From Circinella umbellata (taxonomy: Eukaryota > Mucoromycota > Mucoromycetes > Mucorales > Lichtheimiaceae): a DNA stretch of 64,000 nt. The notes under the pieces are model-generated. The model worked only from the letters and a program-made list of their open reading frames with translations, was not told where the DNA came from and did no database searches. Of the stretch, positions 24,754 to 37,183 are shown piece by piece; position 1 is the first letter of the stretch, and each line of letters opens with the position of its first letter. The position numbers and the translations under genes were made by a program. The stretch covers positions 186,001-250,000 of the forward strand of contig JAIWNF010000062.1 in NCBI GenBank assembly GCA_025093555.1, in the 5' to 3' direction.

Positions 24754-24831
24754 GTGGTTCTCCAAGATCTTGAACACGTTTTCTATGACGCTGATTTATC
24801 ATGTGCAGCGACTGGTCGTGAAGGTGCTTAA
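24754..24831 (+). other. Isolated exon-like frame
   Basis: Directly after a TGTTCCAG acceptor-like site the plus strand reads VVLQDLEHVFYDADLSCAAT and five more residues to a stop. The composition looks coding, but no upstream exon joins it in phase with confidence. It may be the last exon of the small candidate gene at 24.1 kb, a relic, or chance. Confidence 0.2.
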
Positions 24832-25799
24832 CACATCAATATGTATAAGTATCATAATTCTTAAATTTATATATATATATATATATACCAATACATCGTT
24901 ACCTCATCGACTACAATATTCTTGTACGTATAAATGATGATGCAAAGAACATTAATCTCAAATAAATAATAATTCTTACTCTAATTAATATAATATAATC
25001 CTTTTTTTTTTGTACATTTTGCAAACATGTAATCCACAATACCTATTAGCTTTTATGGATTTATCATCAATATTGTACATTTATTTGGTTTTTCATATTC
25101 CTCATTGAACATATAACTATGGTTATTTGAGTTCGTGCACATTTGTAATCAGTATACTTATCTGCCATGTTATATGACTTGACCACCTTACTAACAGCAT
25201 GATACACGTAAATAAAAGTCATCTGAAAATAGCCTTATTGGATCGACGTTTATTCTGATTTTATTAATAAGCACTAAAATGTCAACAGTAGTCTTTATCA
25301 GGAATTAATTAATTGTATGTATGCGTATGATGAAATTTATTTGATACAATTGCCACAAATTTTCAAAGCATTTATTTTATACGCTATTTACACTTTTCTT
25401 CGTCGCCAAAATTAGTGAAATACTCATTATTTGTTTATTATATGTCAAAAATAATAAAAAATAAACTAAGATTACGAATAACATAAAAAGCAAATCACAT
25501 GATGATTCTACATATGAGCCAGACAATGTGATAGTTGATATCATAGAATGGCAATACGTAATTTGCTATATTAGTTAACTTACGTATAATTACTTTATTA
25601 AAATATTTATTACATATCTTGAGATCAAAACAAAAAGAAAATCAGAATATATTGTTAGTGATTACTACCAATGACTTCTTCGGAACAAATACTTAGAGTG
25701 ACTGTAACATTCAAGGAGAAAAGTTTGTGGAAATACCATTTCCTTTAATGTTTACACATGAGTATATTTACAACCAACTTTTACAAAATTTGGAATGTG

Positions 25800-25905
25800 A
25801 TATTATTATCCCACGCTTTTTTTTTATCTTTTTCTTTTTCTTTCTCTTTCTCTTTCCCTTTCTCTTTTTATTACTTTTTTTTTATTATTCTCTTTTTATC
25901 ATATG
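25800..25905 (+). promoter_or_regulatory. Pyrimidine-rich tract before the monooxygenase start
   Basis: About 100 nt almost entirely of T and C end just before the ATG at 25919. Such CT tracts precede start codons of many fungal genes; no specific factor site is claimed. Confidence 0.45.
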
Positions 25906-25918
25906 TTGTAAACAAATA

Positions 25919-28525
25919 ATGTCTACTAATAACGATAATACAACGCAAAAACGCGAATTAACAGTTGATGTTTTCATATCGGGTGCGGGGCCTGTGGGTT
26001 TATTCTTTGCTTATCAGGTAATAAAGTACATATATATTATACAATGGTTACAACGGTTTTTCTAGTTTTGAATAATAATACGTACTATGAATTGTTTTTT
26101 TTCTTATAGATGATAAAACTAGGTCATTCGATTTATATTTGTGATCCCAAGAACGGTCCAACAACTGAAAGTAGAGCTGTATTATTGACACCACGAACAA
26201 TGGAAGTTATGGAAAATCATAATCTTGCACATCATTTTTTAAAAGAAGCTATCGTTCTTCAAGGTGTTCAACTCCATGTTCAAGGATCAAAGGTAAACTA
26301 CTAACGATGGCTTCTGATTATAAAAAAAAAACAGGAAAAAAGTTAAAAAGAGGACTTTTAGGTTGGAACAGTCGATGTGACAGGTGATACAAGTTTCCCA
26401 CAAATGACTTGTGTCCCTCAAGAAATTACTGAAGCTGTGCTGATACGATTAGTAGGAGGTAGTCGGATTGCATGGCATACAAGATTGGTAAATTATTCTC
26501 AAAATGAAGATCACATTGAAGCCATTGTTAAGCATACAGAAACAGATATTGAAACAAGAGTAAATGCGAAATACATAATTGGTGCTGATGGGTCACATTC
26601 GACTGTGCGCAAAAAGACAGAGAATTGGAAGTTTATTGGATATTCAATGTCAACACGATTTGGTATGGGAGATGTCGCAATAGGAGGAGAAGATGTGGAA
26701 AAGATACTGACCACGCGTGCAAATGGATTTCTTCATTCAGATGGTATGTGAGTGTATATACACAACATAGAAAAGTGTCTAACAAAGAAGCGTTCATGTC
26801 ATAACGAGTGATGCCACGATATTGGGAAAATGAAGTTATGCTTGTTATATACGTGACAAAAAATGGTAACAATGGTCTTTATATATTATTATTCAATATA
26901 TATAATAGGAATGTGTGGAGTAATTCCTATCGGTAAAAGAAATGGAAAAGCCTATTTTCGCGTAGTAGGAAACTTGGGTCCTTATGAAGTGGACGAGGGT
27001 GATAGAGTAACGCATGGAATTGTTCAAGAAGAACAACAGTTTACCTTGGAGCAAATACAAGATCTTCTTAATAAACGGCTTCACAATTTAAATGTGGTGG
27101 CTCAAGACCCTATCTGGTTGACTGAGTTCCGTATCAATGAACGAATGGCAGATGGGTTCCGTCGCAAACGTGCGATATTGATTGGCGGTACGTAATATGC
27201 TAAAATGTTAGTAAATGGGTATATATATATATAGACGAAAGATAATTAATCAAGCCGAAATGTTTCTCTTATTTTGTATTAGATGCTGCACACTGCCATT
27301 CCCCTGTTGGAGGGCAAGGGCTAAATCTAGGATTTCAAGATGGTATTACTGCATAATTAGTTAAAAAAAACTAGTTGGGATGGGACGTTAAACATGCAAA
27401 AAAAAAGTCATTAACGGGGGTATTACTACGCACTAAATTTTTAGCTGATAATTTGGCATGGAAGCTGTCAACTGTATTAAAGGGATTGTCTTCTGATGAT
27501 GATAAACTTCTTGATTCGTATAATACTGAGGTAAATAATATTATATGAAATTATTAAATTGACTAACCATCAAAGTAATATTTTTCATGTCAGCAGCTTT
27601 TATTAATTTTGATAATATTATTTCCTATCACTATATACGTATAGCGTGAACCTATCGTGGCAGAAACCCTGGAAGCAACTGGATCTTCTACACGATTTGC
27701 GCTTACAAAGGGACCAATTTTAGGTACGTAACGATCTGTGATAAAATGGAGTCAAATGTTCACTATTAATCACGAGTATTTTTCTCAACACATACATAGC
27801 AACTCTTGGTTACGTTTTATCAGGAGTACTCTCGATTGATATGATTAAAAATCCAGCTATTACGGCTATGATGCAGGTACTATATGTATATGTTTTATAA
27901 TGTCATCACTGTTTAATAATTATCACAATAATAGATATATACACAACTACCAAATGAATCGTCATTATTACAAACAAAAAATCCAAAAAGTGATCTCATC
28001 GAACCCGGAAAATTCATGCTTGAAACTGCTCCCCTACGAAATCGCGTCATGACCAACAAACTCGAACGATGCACGTTACACCAAATATTAGCGACTGATA
28101 CTACAACGCAACACGCAATCCTATGGGTTAGTAGTCGACCATCACGCTTTCCATCTCATTCATTGACAAGTGAGTTCTGGGCCAAATTTTTTGATAGCAA
28201 GATATCATCATCTGTTATCCGCCCAATCATTATTGAATCGACATGGCACGTGCATGAATGTAAAACTCCCGATTATGTAAAGGAAGAACAACAAACAATT
28301 GCAGAACGCGCATTTTGGTCAGAAGACCACTGGGATACAGAGGATTCCATATCCAAACGTGTTGGATTGACATCACACATGTACAATAAACCAGAGCCAC
28401 CTGCAGCTATTGTTATTGTACGGCCTGATCTTTATATTGCTTATAGTAATTTAATCCTCGCAACACAAGATATTGATCATGCATTCAGATTTCTTGCTGG
28501 TTATTTAAAGACGAATGTTGCTTAA
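25919..28525 (+). CDS. FAD-dependent aromatic-type monooxygenase (phenol 2-monooxygenase/UbiH-like fold)
   Basis: Flavoprotein hydroxylase of the FAD_binding_3 family, using NAD(P)H and O2 on a probably aromatic substrate. Nine exons (25919-26017, 26110-26292, 26362-26743, 26909-27187, 27283-27342, 27445-27530, 27645-27723, 27800-27876, 27935-28525) give 611 aa, normal for the family. Visible motifs are the Rossmann GAGPVGL (residues 22-28), the DG motif GADGSHSTVR, and the third FAD motif DAAHCHSPVGGQGLN followed by LGFQDADNLAWKL, all in the expected order. The C-terminal 190 residues correspond to the thioredoxin-like cap of phenol-hydroxylase relatives. There is no signal peptide. The exact substrate cannot be read from sequence and no pathway genes adjoin it. 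Confidence 0.9.
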
Positions 28526-29958
28526 AACAGAACGTTCCATACTAACTGTTATCATTTGTAAATAAATATAATGTATTCTTATTATAAATATTTACTTATC
28601 AATCATTACTATTATGTTCCAGCTTGTAATGTCCTTGAAAAATGAAGCACATATTCCAATATTGCATGTTACTTTATATAACTCGTATGATATATGTCAT
28701 TGGTGCGTTTTTATTGGTATGCTAAAGATAAAAAATGGACAGTCTCAACTAAACAAAGTGGTTCTATATCGGTAGTGAAAAATATATTTGGTGATAAGCG
28801 AGAATAAACAAAAAGCATTTAAGAAAACTCTGTGGCCGACGTGAGCATCTAATTCCACTCAACCTATTTACTACATACTAAAGTTATAGTGGATTAAAGC
28901 TTTTTATATACGTACGTATGTATTTATACGTAACAACGATGCTCCTAATAACAACACTACCATCAGTTCAAGATGTGATTATTAAGCCTATAACAATAGT
29001 CTTTGCGAAAATAGTAGAAATAAATATTACAAGAGTAGGGTAATCAGTGTTAATTGTATATTGCAGTTAAATCGATTACTCGCCTCCGAGAACTTAAATC
29101 ATCATACATACGTATTAGTTGGAATACATAGAACGACAGCTATACTGTACACAACTGTTTTATCGTGTATGCCTCTTATTTAACTCAACCAATACGTACC
29201 ATTATAAATATCTTTCGATACATCGTGTTGCATTTTACAAAACAGTACTTTTTAAGCATACATAAATATAGTAATGGTGGAAAGTTCATTTATATGATAG
29301 TTTTTTTTGCAGCAATTTTTAAGTATATAATTTATCAAGAAAATTCGTATATTTGTAGCTTTTTATGCGTTCATACATATGGTAGTCTTGATAATCAGAC
29401 ATTTTACTGAATTCTCTTGTTCTTTGTATAAGGGAACACCATGATTTTAAAATTGGTTTTGATGAAACCCTTTCTTATTAAATATGTCACAACCTGGTTT
29501 TATACGTATGAGCTTATCTGTCCCTATTTTTTTTTTTTGTTAACAATGACTACTTAAAATTGAATTTGTATCATAAGCAGACAATAAAGAAAAGTGGGGA
29601 CGTTAAGATAGTAGAATAGGTTCCTGACGTTGCTGTTACAAACAATAGAGCCTTTTAAAGCGAAGACAATATATGCTAATAATGACTACGTTTATGCTTT
29701 TTGTCGATGTAACACCAGTAAAAAATAACCGTGCTTGTAAATGTTATGCCATCGTAAAATGATATTATAGGAAATCATGGGTATTAACACATCAATAACG
29801 GCTATCAGTATTTTTTTTAGTAACAGAAGTAATAATAATTTGCTTTTATTTATTTTACAGGATTAAAAAAAAAGAAAGAGATGTTTGTTGATGTATGAGA
29901 GTTGCAAAATGTATAATATGAGATGATGTTTTGTCGTAAATAATAATATTAATTATAA
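28526..29958. other. Intergenic region between convergent genes (1.4 kb)
   Basis: No supported gene. The 81-codon ORF at 29165-29410 is AT-biased and has no family features. The region holds the 3' ends of the monooxygenase and NOC2 genes. Confidence 0.6.
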
Positions 29959-32685
29959 TTATAATAGTTTTTGTCGCATTTCTTCGATAAATTTCTTTAC
30001 ATCTTCTTGCTCAGTAGGACTGAAATCAATCGTAGCACGTTGCGTTAAGATATATTTGGATTTAATGTCAAGCTATAAAGGAAAGTATAAATGTATTTAG
30101 TTTTGTAATTCCTTTTTTTTTCACTTCTTTTTTTTTTCTTACCTTAGAAGCCAAATCATGAAGCTTCTTAGTTTGTTTGGATGGTTTGGATTTCTTAAGG
30201 AAACGCTTGATCTATAATTACGTTACATATAAAGTTAATATATAATGTTCTATGACTCTCTATTTTTTTATCCTTCATAAATAAAGATGATATGTATCTA
30301 TACTCTACTTACAGCTACAATGCCTGGTATAACCATTTCTGGATACGCAATATGGTAGAAGTAACCTTTATAATAGTTCAAAATAGACTCATAAAGCTGT
30401 TCCAAAACACCATCCTATTTTTTTAAAGAAAAAGAAAACATTAGTAGCCATTTAGCATTTAAATTTATCATTCAAATTGAGAAATAAAAAAAAAATAGGT
30501 CATATGTTACCTGGAATACACGTCCACGAAGATAGTTTTGTGGTGTTCTCAAATGAGTGTCCCACTCCAATGGTTTGAGAGTGGAGCGCTTCGCAGTTTT
30601 TGACAAAAGAGGGCTTTCGAATAATTCAAACATATAGGGTGCCAAAGGAATAAAGACCTTGGTTGCAACACCTAAAGTTGTCATGGAGCGTAAAACGTGG
30701 AAACGTAAAGGATAATACTGTGCGTCGGGAACCAATCTACAAAAGGTGTTTTATTAGTAAAATACACGATATAACCAGATCCCCCCTTTTAAAGAAAGAA
30801 AAATATATTACTTGATAGTGCCAAGAGCAACTTGTGCCAATGGATAAATCAATGGCCGTAATTCTGATGATTCATCTTGACAGTTTGCTGCCAAAACATT
30901 TGACCAAAAATCGATACAATGAATAAATTGCCAGTTATATACGGAAGTGTAACTTTCCTAGAATATATAATAATATTTACAAACTCTCTATTTTTAGTCT
31001 TCTCTTTTCCCCATCCATTTTTTCTTTTCTTTTTATTAAATCTCCATACAAGCATTTTCCCCTTTACCTTTGTCTTGGTTTGCATTGCATTACGTAAAGT
31101 AACTGCAAGTTGTCGGATATATACAAATGCTTGTTTATAACTAAGTTCTTGATCGATACCATAGAGTTCAACAGCAAGATTTCGCATCAGGTTGATAGCA
31201 GGTAAAGTATGAGCATTTGTATTTTTACAGTTACGAACAAATGTTAAATAAATATTCTTAAGAGCCATATCCAAATAGTTGGGTTGTTTAGTTGCCTTTG
31301 GTACAGGTGCAGTAGCAAGAGATCGGATGGCCAAAAAACTCTGGATTCGAACGTTATCCGATGATGTATAATTGGACCACAAGTTTAAAAGAATCTAAAT
31401 CACAACACAATTAGCCTCATTACTCCCTCAATATGCATTTTGTTTTCCATATTCAGTCTTCGAATTAATTACCTTCATATAATCCTTTGCATACTTCTCA
31501 TAGCATGTCCAATAAGCTGAACACTTTTCTGCTTCTCGCACAGCAACATACAGCATGTCAGAATCTGTTAAACCAGTCATCAAGTGAATCAAGTTGGAAA
31601 GGTATAACTTGACCATGCCTTGATGGTATTGCCATCGAGTAGCTGCAGCAGGTGATTTGTTGCCATGAGCACACTTAAATACCTTGTTAAAAACAATAGG
31701 AGCATTTCGCATAGTTGCGACAACAAGTTGATTGAAAACTACAAAAAAAACATATGGAGTGAGATATAAGTTGGTGATTAACAGATAGAAAATCAGAAAA
31801 GCTAGTATTTATGTAAATAAGTGTCTTTACCGTTGGGGCTAACGATTCGATATACTAAGCTTACACCCTCCATCTTTTCTTCATCAGACATTCTTGCGGC
31901 AGATTTGAAAGCAACCAACAATTTTTTCATGGCATTGACACTATGTGTTGATTCCACCTCTTGAATCCATTCCTGCAACATGGTCTTTGTAAGAACTTCC
32001 AATCCACTTTCATCATCATCCAATTCTTCTTCACTATCGCTTTGTTCATCCAAATCCATTTCTTCCAAATCTTCACTGTTCAATTCATCGTCTTCATCGT
32101 CGTCTTCTTCATCTTCTTTTTCAGATTCGTCAAACTCCAACAAAGCATTTTCTTCCTTTTGTAAATATTTGTAAAATTCTGGATCTTGCTTTTTTAATTG
32201 TTCTAATTCTTCCTTGTGTCGCTTGATATCTTTGTTGAGTTTGTTGGTACTATCATCTCCTACTTCATTATCATCATCATCGCTTTCTTCGTCGGATTCA
32301 CTTTGATCTTCAGAATCGTTATCATCGTCGTTATCACTTTCATCAAGTTCTAAGTCCTTTTCTTTTACTTCTGATTCTTGATCGTCACTATCAGATTCTT
32401 GTTGATCATCTTCAGAAGCTTCGGACATGACTAAATCTTCTACTTTATCGTCTTCTTCGTCGTTATCGGAATCGTCCTCTACAGCATCATCTTCAACTTT
32501 TTCCATAGCTTCAAGTTCCTAGATTTTTGTAACGTATTTATTTGTTAATATATCTACAAACAAACATAAAGGTCATCTAGTATTGAAGTTCCAATTTAAT
32601 ATTTATACAAAATAACTACCTTATCGAGATCATCGTCAGAATCACTTGAATCAAAACCACCGGCAAAAAAGTCTTCGACTGACAT
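29959..32685 (-). CDS. NOC2: Nucleolar complex protein 2 (NOC2)
   Basis: Component of the Noc1-Noc2 and Noc2-Noc3 complexes that escort pre-60S ribosomes from nucleolus to nucleoplasm. Nine exons: 32685-32620, 32518-31831, 31738-31473, 31394-31068, 30957-30812, 30736-30511, 30414-30313, 30211-30143, 30072-29959; 667 aa. Residues about 1-170 are extremely acidic (runs of D/E/S), as in the family, then comes the Noc2 domain: [50 protein letters not shown] and [12 protein letters not shown] are close to the consensus. The start [14 protein letters not shown] matches the usual acidic N-terminus. The small lysine-rich gene upstream on the same strand could be an extra 5' exon, but its phase does not fit. 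Confidence 0.95.
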
Positions 32686-32733
32686 TCTAATAAAACATAT
32701 GTCAAAAAGAATTTACGTTTAGTTATTAGTGTA

Positions 32734-33082
32734 TTATAAGGTGTCTCTACTCGGTTGTAACTCGTACTTTTTTGTGTCTTTCTTTGTTTCTATCAATACA
32801 TTTATATATAAAATATTATGTTAGCTTCTTCATTATTTTTCAGCAGACATATAATAATAATAAAACTTTAAAAAGAGCGAGTTGAACATTAAGCTTTTTT
32901 TTACCTTCTTTTTTGGTAGCAGATCCTTTACCTGGCTTTGTTACGGCTGTTGGCTTTTCTTTCTTTACAACTTTACCAGGCTTGCCATTTTTGGACACCT
33001 TTTTTGATACGTTGGCATCTTTTGGTTTACCCTTTTGATTATTCTTTTTCAAAGCATTTTGATTCTTCTTTGACTTGGCCAT
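32734..33082 (-). CDS. Small lysine-rich protein, unknown
   Basis: Two exons (33082-32905 and 32789-32734) joined by a GTAAAA...GATAG intron give 77 aa: MAKSKKNQNALKKNNQKGKP at the start and DTKKYELQPSRDTL at the end. About a third of the residues are lysine, so a nucleolar or RNA-binding role is plausible but only inferred. Without splicing the frame runs into hydrophobic AT-rich sequence, which supports the intron. It lies 49 bp upstream of the NOC2 start on the same strand, so it could share a transcript with NOC2; a direct splice into NOC2 is out of phase. Confidence 0.5.
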
Positions 33083-34543
33083 AACGATCGATCGATCTTT
33101 TTTTTTCTTGGTTTATAGCGGAGAGGCACAGATACTTAAACTCGAGAAAATGCGGATGTTCAGTTCCAAAGTTGTCAAGAAATTTGTGACCGTTTCGCGT
33201 AATGGATGGCTTTGCAATCCTTTCGCATGATTGACAAATATCCGACCCGCATTAATTAAAAAGCAAAGTCATCAAGGTTTTCTCTACATTAGTACAGCTG
33301 CGGCTTGATGAAACGTTACTACCAATAATCAATAAATAAATAAGTAAACCATTATATATGCTGAAAACATAAAGAGGGAATATATATATTTTCTTTCGTT
33401 GATATTGACTGTAATCTACTATTATTATAATAACTGCTGTTACTAAAAAATCACTTTGATCGATATAATATAACATCCGTATTTATTATAGCAGACATTT
33501 TACTAAATTTTTTTGAACAATAATATAGCTACGTATTTGAAGAATAATGATAATAAAAATTATAGACGACAACATAGATGGTCCTATTGAAAAAGGGAAG
33601 CTACATTTGTTACCATACATTCTTTATATATAAAGAGGTTACTCATTATTCATTGAATCAAAATTCGACTACTGTCACTACGTACACTGTTAAAAGATAG
33701 GTACAATAATAAAAATTATTCTTTACTATATATAACCTTAATAAATTCTAAACTTTAATAAATAAGTATAAAATATTATAACAAATTTATCAAGTGCTAC
33801 GTATCTTTTATTTTCATTCTCTCGTAATGATAACATTGTAAATAATAAATCATAGTTTTCTAACTATTTTATTTTTGTCATTCACGCGTGTAACATAAAG
33901 GAAAAAAAATAAATATTTCAGTTTATTCTTTTAAGATTATTAGTCTTTTTCTTTCCATATCATAAATGGAGACAACGTCAGTACAGTTCTCTTGGAAAGG
34001 TTTCATTTTTGTGTCAGAAGAAAGACTAGCATGCTCTGGACCCGTAAAATGCATTGATCTCAATAATACAAACGGAACTTTTTTTTCGTTGAAAAGTCTC
34101 TTGGTTTATAAGAGTCAATACAAGAGGAGAATATTGTTTAGTATGTACTCGGGAAGATCATAGTAATAAGCTATTGCCAACGAAAAATAACCTTAATTTG
34201 CCACATAATATACAGGTATCATTTTTGTTTATTAATATTTGTTTATTCTATTCTATTCTAGTCAATCAATCGATCAAGCTTTTATAGAGGAATTAGAAAC
34301 ACGGTTGTAAACGTATATGTTGCTCTTTATAAAAAGAAGCAAAATTCATAAAGAGCTGTAAAATAAAAAGCACAGGCGGACAAGTTTGGCCATGGCAAAT
34401 AATGTAATGCAAAAATGCCCTGTGTTACTGTACTTTATATGGGCGGTGGCTTTTGTTAGATTCTGGAATTGTTGGAACTGCAAATTTCATTTCTCGAACT
34501 TTTTTTTCCATTTTTGCATAAAAAGAAAACGAGTTGAATCGCG
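33083..34543. other. Divergent intergenic region (1.5 kb)
   Basis: No supported gene. ORFs at 33252-33476 (-) and 33966-34163 (+) have no family features or splice context. The region separates the leftward lysine-rich/NOC2 pair from rightward BCP1 and must contain their promoters. Confidence 0.5.
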
Positions 34544-35551
34544 ATGAAAAGAAAAGCTTCCGAAGAAAATATTAATAATAGCTCTGATAACGAGAGCAGT
34601 GACAATGAAGGACCACAGGTAATGCACCTGTATTTTCTTTACAAATAGTATTCAATATCAATATATATAGATTCTTGTCTATGACTGACACGATCTTGGA
34701 AACTAATAAATCAAATTTGATTATTACAAAAAAAGGATATCGTGGACGTTGATTTCGATTTCTACAATCCAGACCAAACTGACTATCAAGCATTGAAACG
34801 ATTACTAAGTCAACTTTTTTCAGCAGATGCAGAACTTATTCAACTTGGTGATATTGTGGATATCTTACTCGAAGAAAACCACGTTGGTACTACCGTCAAA
34901 GTTGACGGACAAGAATCTGATCCATATGCGATTCTCAGTGTCATTAGTATGGAGCAAAATAAGGATAATGATGGTATCAAATCATTACAGTCGTATCTTC
35001 TGGGAAAAATCAAAGATGAGGCTGTTAAGGCTATTTTAACTGGAGCTAACAGTGATAAAAAGCTTGGTTGGGTTATTTCAGAACGATTTATTAATATGCC
35101 TATGGAAATCATGCCACCAATGTACAACATGATGCAGGAAGAAACAAAGCAAGCTGTGGAAAAGGGCGAACCTTATACATTTGAGTGGTATATGTTTATT
35201 TCAAAGACATACAAAGAAGTGGCACCTACTGTGGATGAAGATGGTGATGAGACAATGGGAGAAGTACAAAAGCCGCAACCCAAAAAGAAGGGGAAGAAGA
35301 AAAAAGCACAAGCGGCGCAATTACCAGATACAGAAACATTTTATTTCCAAGCTGAGGATGAAGTAATTGCTCAATATGCTGACTACAAGGTGGATTTCAA
35401 GTTTACAAACCGAGAAAAGGAATCGTCCTCGGATGCAAAACGTGCATTTTCAGATTTCGGTATTGCTCCTGCACGAAGAATCATGTTGGTACACAAATCC
35501 AAGTTTGCAGAGGCCATTAATGAAATTGAAAAGATTTGTGCCACTTCTTAG
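34544..35551 (+). CDS. BCP1: BCP1 / BCCIP family chaperone
   Basis: Nuclear protein of the BCP1/BCCIP family; in yeast it is the chaperone and export partner of ribosomal protein uL14 (Rpl23) and is needed for Mss4 export. Two exons (34544-34618, 34736-35551) give 296 aa, near the yeast length (283). The N-terminus is acidic and Ser/Asn-rich. The core shows DFDFYNPDQTDYQALKRLL, VGTTVKVDGQESDPYAILSV and YTFEWYMFISKTYKE, all typical of the family. A Lys-rich insert (PKKKGKKKKAQ, about residues 200-210) could be a nuclear localisation signal. The C-terminal FSDFGIAPARRIMLVHKSKF is also conserved. Start chosen because exon 1 is in phase and lies in an acidic leader typical of BCP1. Confidence 0.95.
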
Positions 35552-35801
35552 AAGATAAATATATCACACATACTCACCCACACACCCACATTCATTCCAA
35601 AGATAAATCATTGTATTCACCAATTTCACATCCACATTTTTTTTATATATTAATAATATATCGCCCCGCATATTTCTCACTTTTCCTCTGTTATTATTTA
35701 TTTCGATTATTTCCTGTTTGTAAATCATATAATGGTATATTTTTTTTATTGATACATACATATAAAGAAAAACAGAATAAGATACATTCTTTTTTTTTCA
35801 T

Positions 35802-37174
35802 CTATCGGATCATGGGTGTAGGTGGTTTTGCCCATACATTCACCAGATGATCATAACCGCCTGTAACCAATCCAAGTTGTTGATCGAGTGCCATTGCGCG
35901 GACCATGGCTGTATGACCCCCTTCCAACTCTGCCGTAAGTCTACCCGTTTTTGTTTCTATCACGCGAATACAATAATCATCTCCACCAGATACATAAAAG
36001 TAACGACCGCTTGGATGCCAGGAATGACGGCGCGTGGCGAATTGATTTTCGCTGGGTATATCGTAGTAATTTTGAATTTGTGTCGCTTGTTGAACAGCAA
36101 ATAAGATCAATCGTCCGGTATTCTGGTTTGTTGATACAAGAACATGGCGACCATCCGGTGAAGGTGAGACCCAGAGTGGGGAAAACGAGACCCAATCATC
36201 ACCATTGTTATTCATATTGTATTTTTCATGGCGGTATCGATCATCAAGATGAATATAATGTAGATAGTTGTCGTCATGGACACCGGCCACTAAAATATTA
36301 TCGTTAGGCAAGAAACAGACAGTCTCAACGTTGCCAAGGAAAGGACCAAGCTGTTTCACCAGTTTATATTCAACGTCACCTTTTTCTACTTCCTGCTGTT
36401 CATAAATGTTGATCATACGGTCGTATGATGCTGTTGCGATATAACGACCATCAACAGGTGAAAAAATTCCACGGATAACATATTTTTTATGATCTGTGAA
36501 ACGCTGGAAAACGGCATTATCTTCTTCTTTCTTGCGTGTGTCAATCAAAGCACTAGAACCATCCATCGAGGTTGTTAACATCAGGTGCGGCGTTTGTGGA
36601 TGAAAATCGATGCTGAGCACAGGCCCTTGATGAGGGTGGTACACGCGTTGTCCTGTATTACTTGTTTCCGTCAACTTGACGGTTCGATCGGTTGAACTGG
36701 TAGCAATGGCACCTGTATTTGGTTCAATTGCAATTGACAAAATATTACTTGAATGAACATTTGTGAAGCTGTCAATAAGAGTTGTATAGTAATCGTCATC
36801 GCCATCTTCAAGTTCTTGCGTTCTATTATTATAGCGTAGGTAATATAACATTGAGAGTTTAGACGAACAACAAATATATATTACGTATACTTGCCGAGAC
36901 TTTTTATTTCTTTTCTTAAAACTTTGGCCTTTTGTAATTTGAAAATAAAAGAACATATATACCTTTCTAGCTGAATATCGGCCAGAAGATCTGCAACTTG
37001 ATTAACTGGATCTGGTGTAGGTTGTTCACCAAGAAGACGTTCAACAGGAGGTGCTCCTTCTACACTTTCAAAGTCAATCTTTTCACCAGCTTCCCGAACA
37101 AAAGCTTCTTGAGTTTCCTTATAGCCATTACGAAGGAGAAATTGCAGTACTGCAGCGTGAACTTGATCTGGCAT
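35802..37174 (-). CDS. LisH and WD40-repeat protein
   Basis: Two exons (37174-36963 and 36822-35802) give 410 aa; an ATG nine bases upstream (37183) would add MFN. Residues about 4-32 (HAAVLQFLLRNGYKETQEAF) are a LisH dimerisation motif. After a short linker come about seven WD40 repeats from residue 90 to the end, e.g. ILSIAIEPNTGAIATSSTDR, IRGIFSPVDGRYIATASYDR, and a last one ending in VTGGYDHLVNVWAKPP. A beta-propeller scaffold role is expected. I cannot assign a specific orthologue: it is not SMU1 (found elsewhere in the window) and its N-terminus does not match Lis1 or TBL1. Confidence 0.8.
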
Positions 37175-37183
37175 GTTGAACAA

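Larger units (their letters stand above)
20279..25918. other. Gene-poor region with mobile-element remains
   Basis: 5.6 kb without a confident gene. Contents in order: AT-rich terminator/intergenic (20.3-21.2 kb); a 220-bp foldback element (21271-21490); a decayed, GC-richer coding-like block (about 21.9-22.9 kb); AT-rich sequence; a GC-richer patch at 23480-23640 with no identity I can assign; a possible small spliced gene at 24090-24499 and an isolated exon-like frame at 24754-24831; then a pyrimidine-rich promoter tract for the monooxygenase. Confidence 0.6.

Noticed and set aside
29165..29410. 81-codon plus-strand ORF
   Set aside because: Tyr/Ile/Phe-rich noise in an intergenic region, no splice sites in phase.
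31961..32174. Plus-strand ORFs of Ser or Phe/Ile repeats
   Set aside because: Antisense shadows of the acidic region of NOC2.
33966..34163. 65-codon plus-strand ORF (METTSVQFSWKGF...)
   Set aside because: Plausible composition but isolated, with no domain, intron structure or neighbour support.
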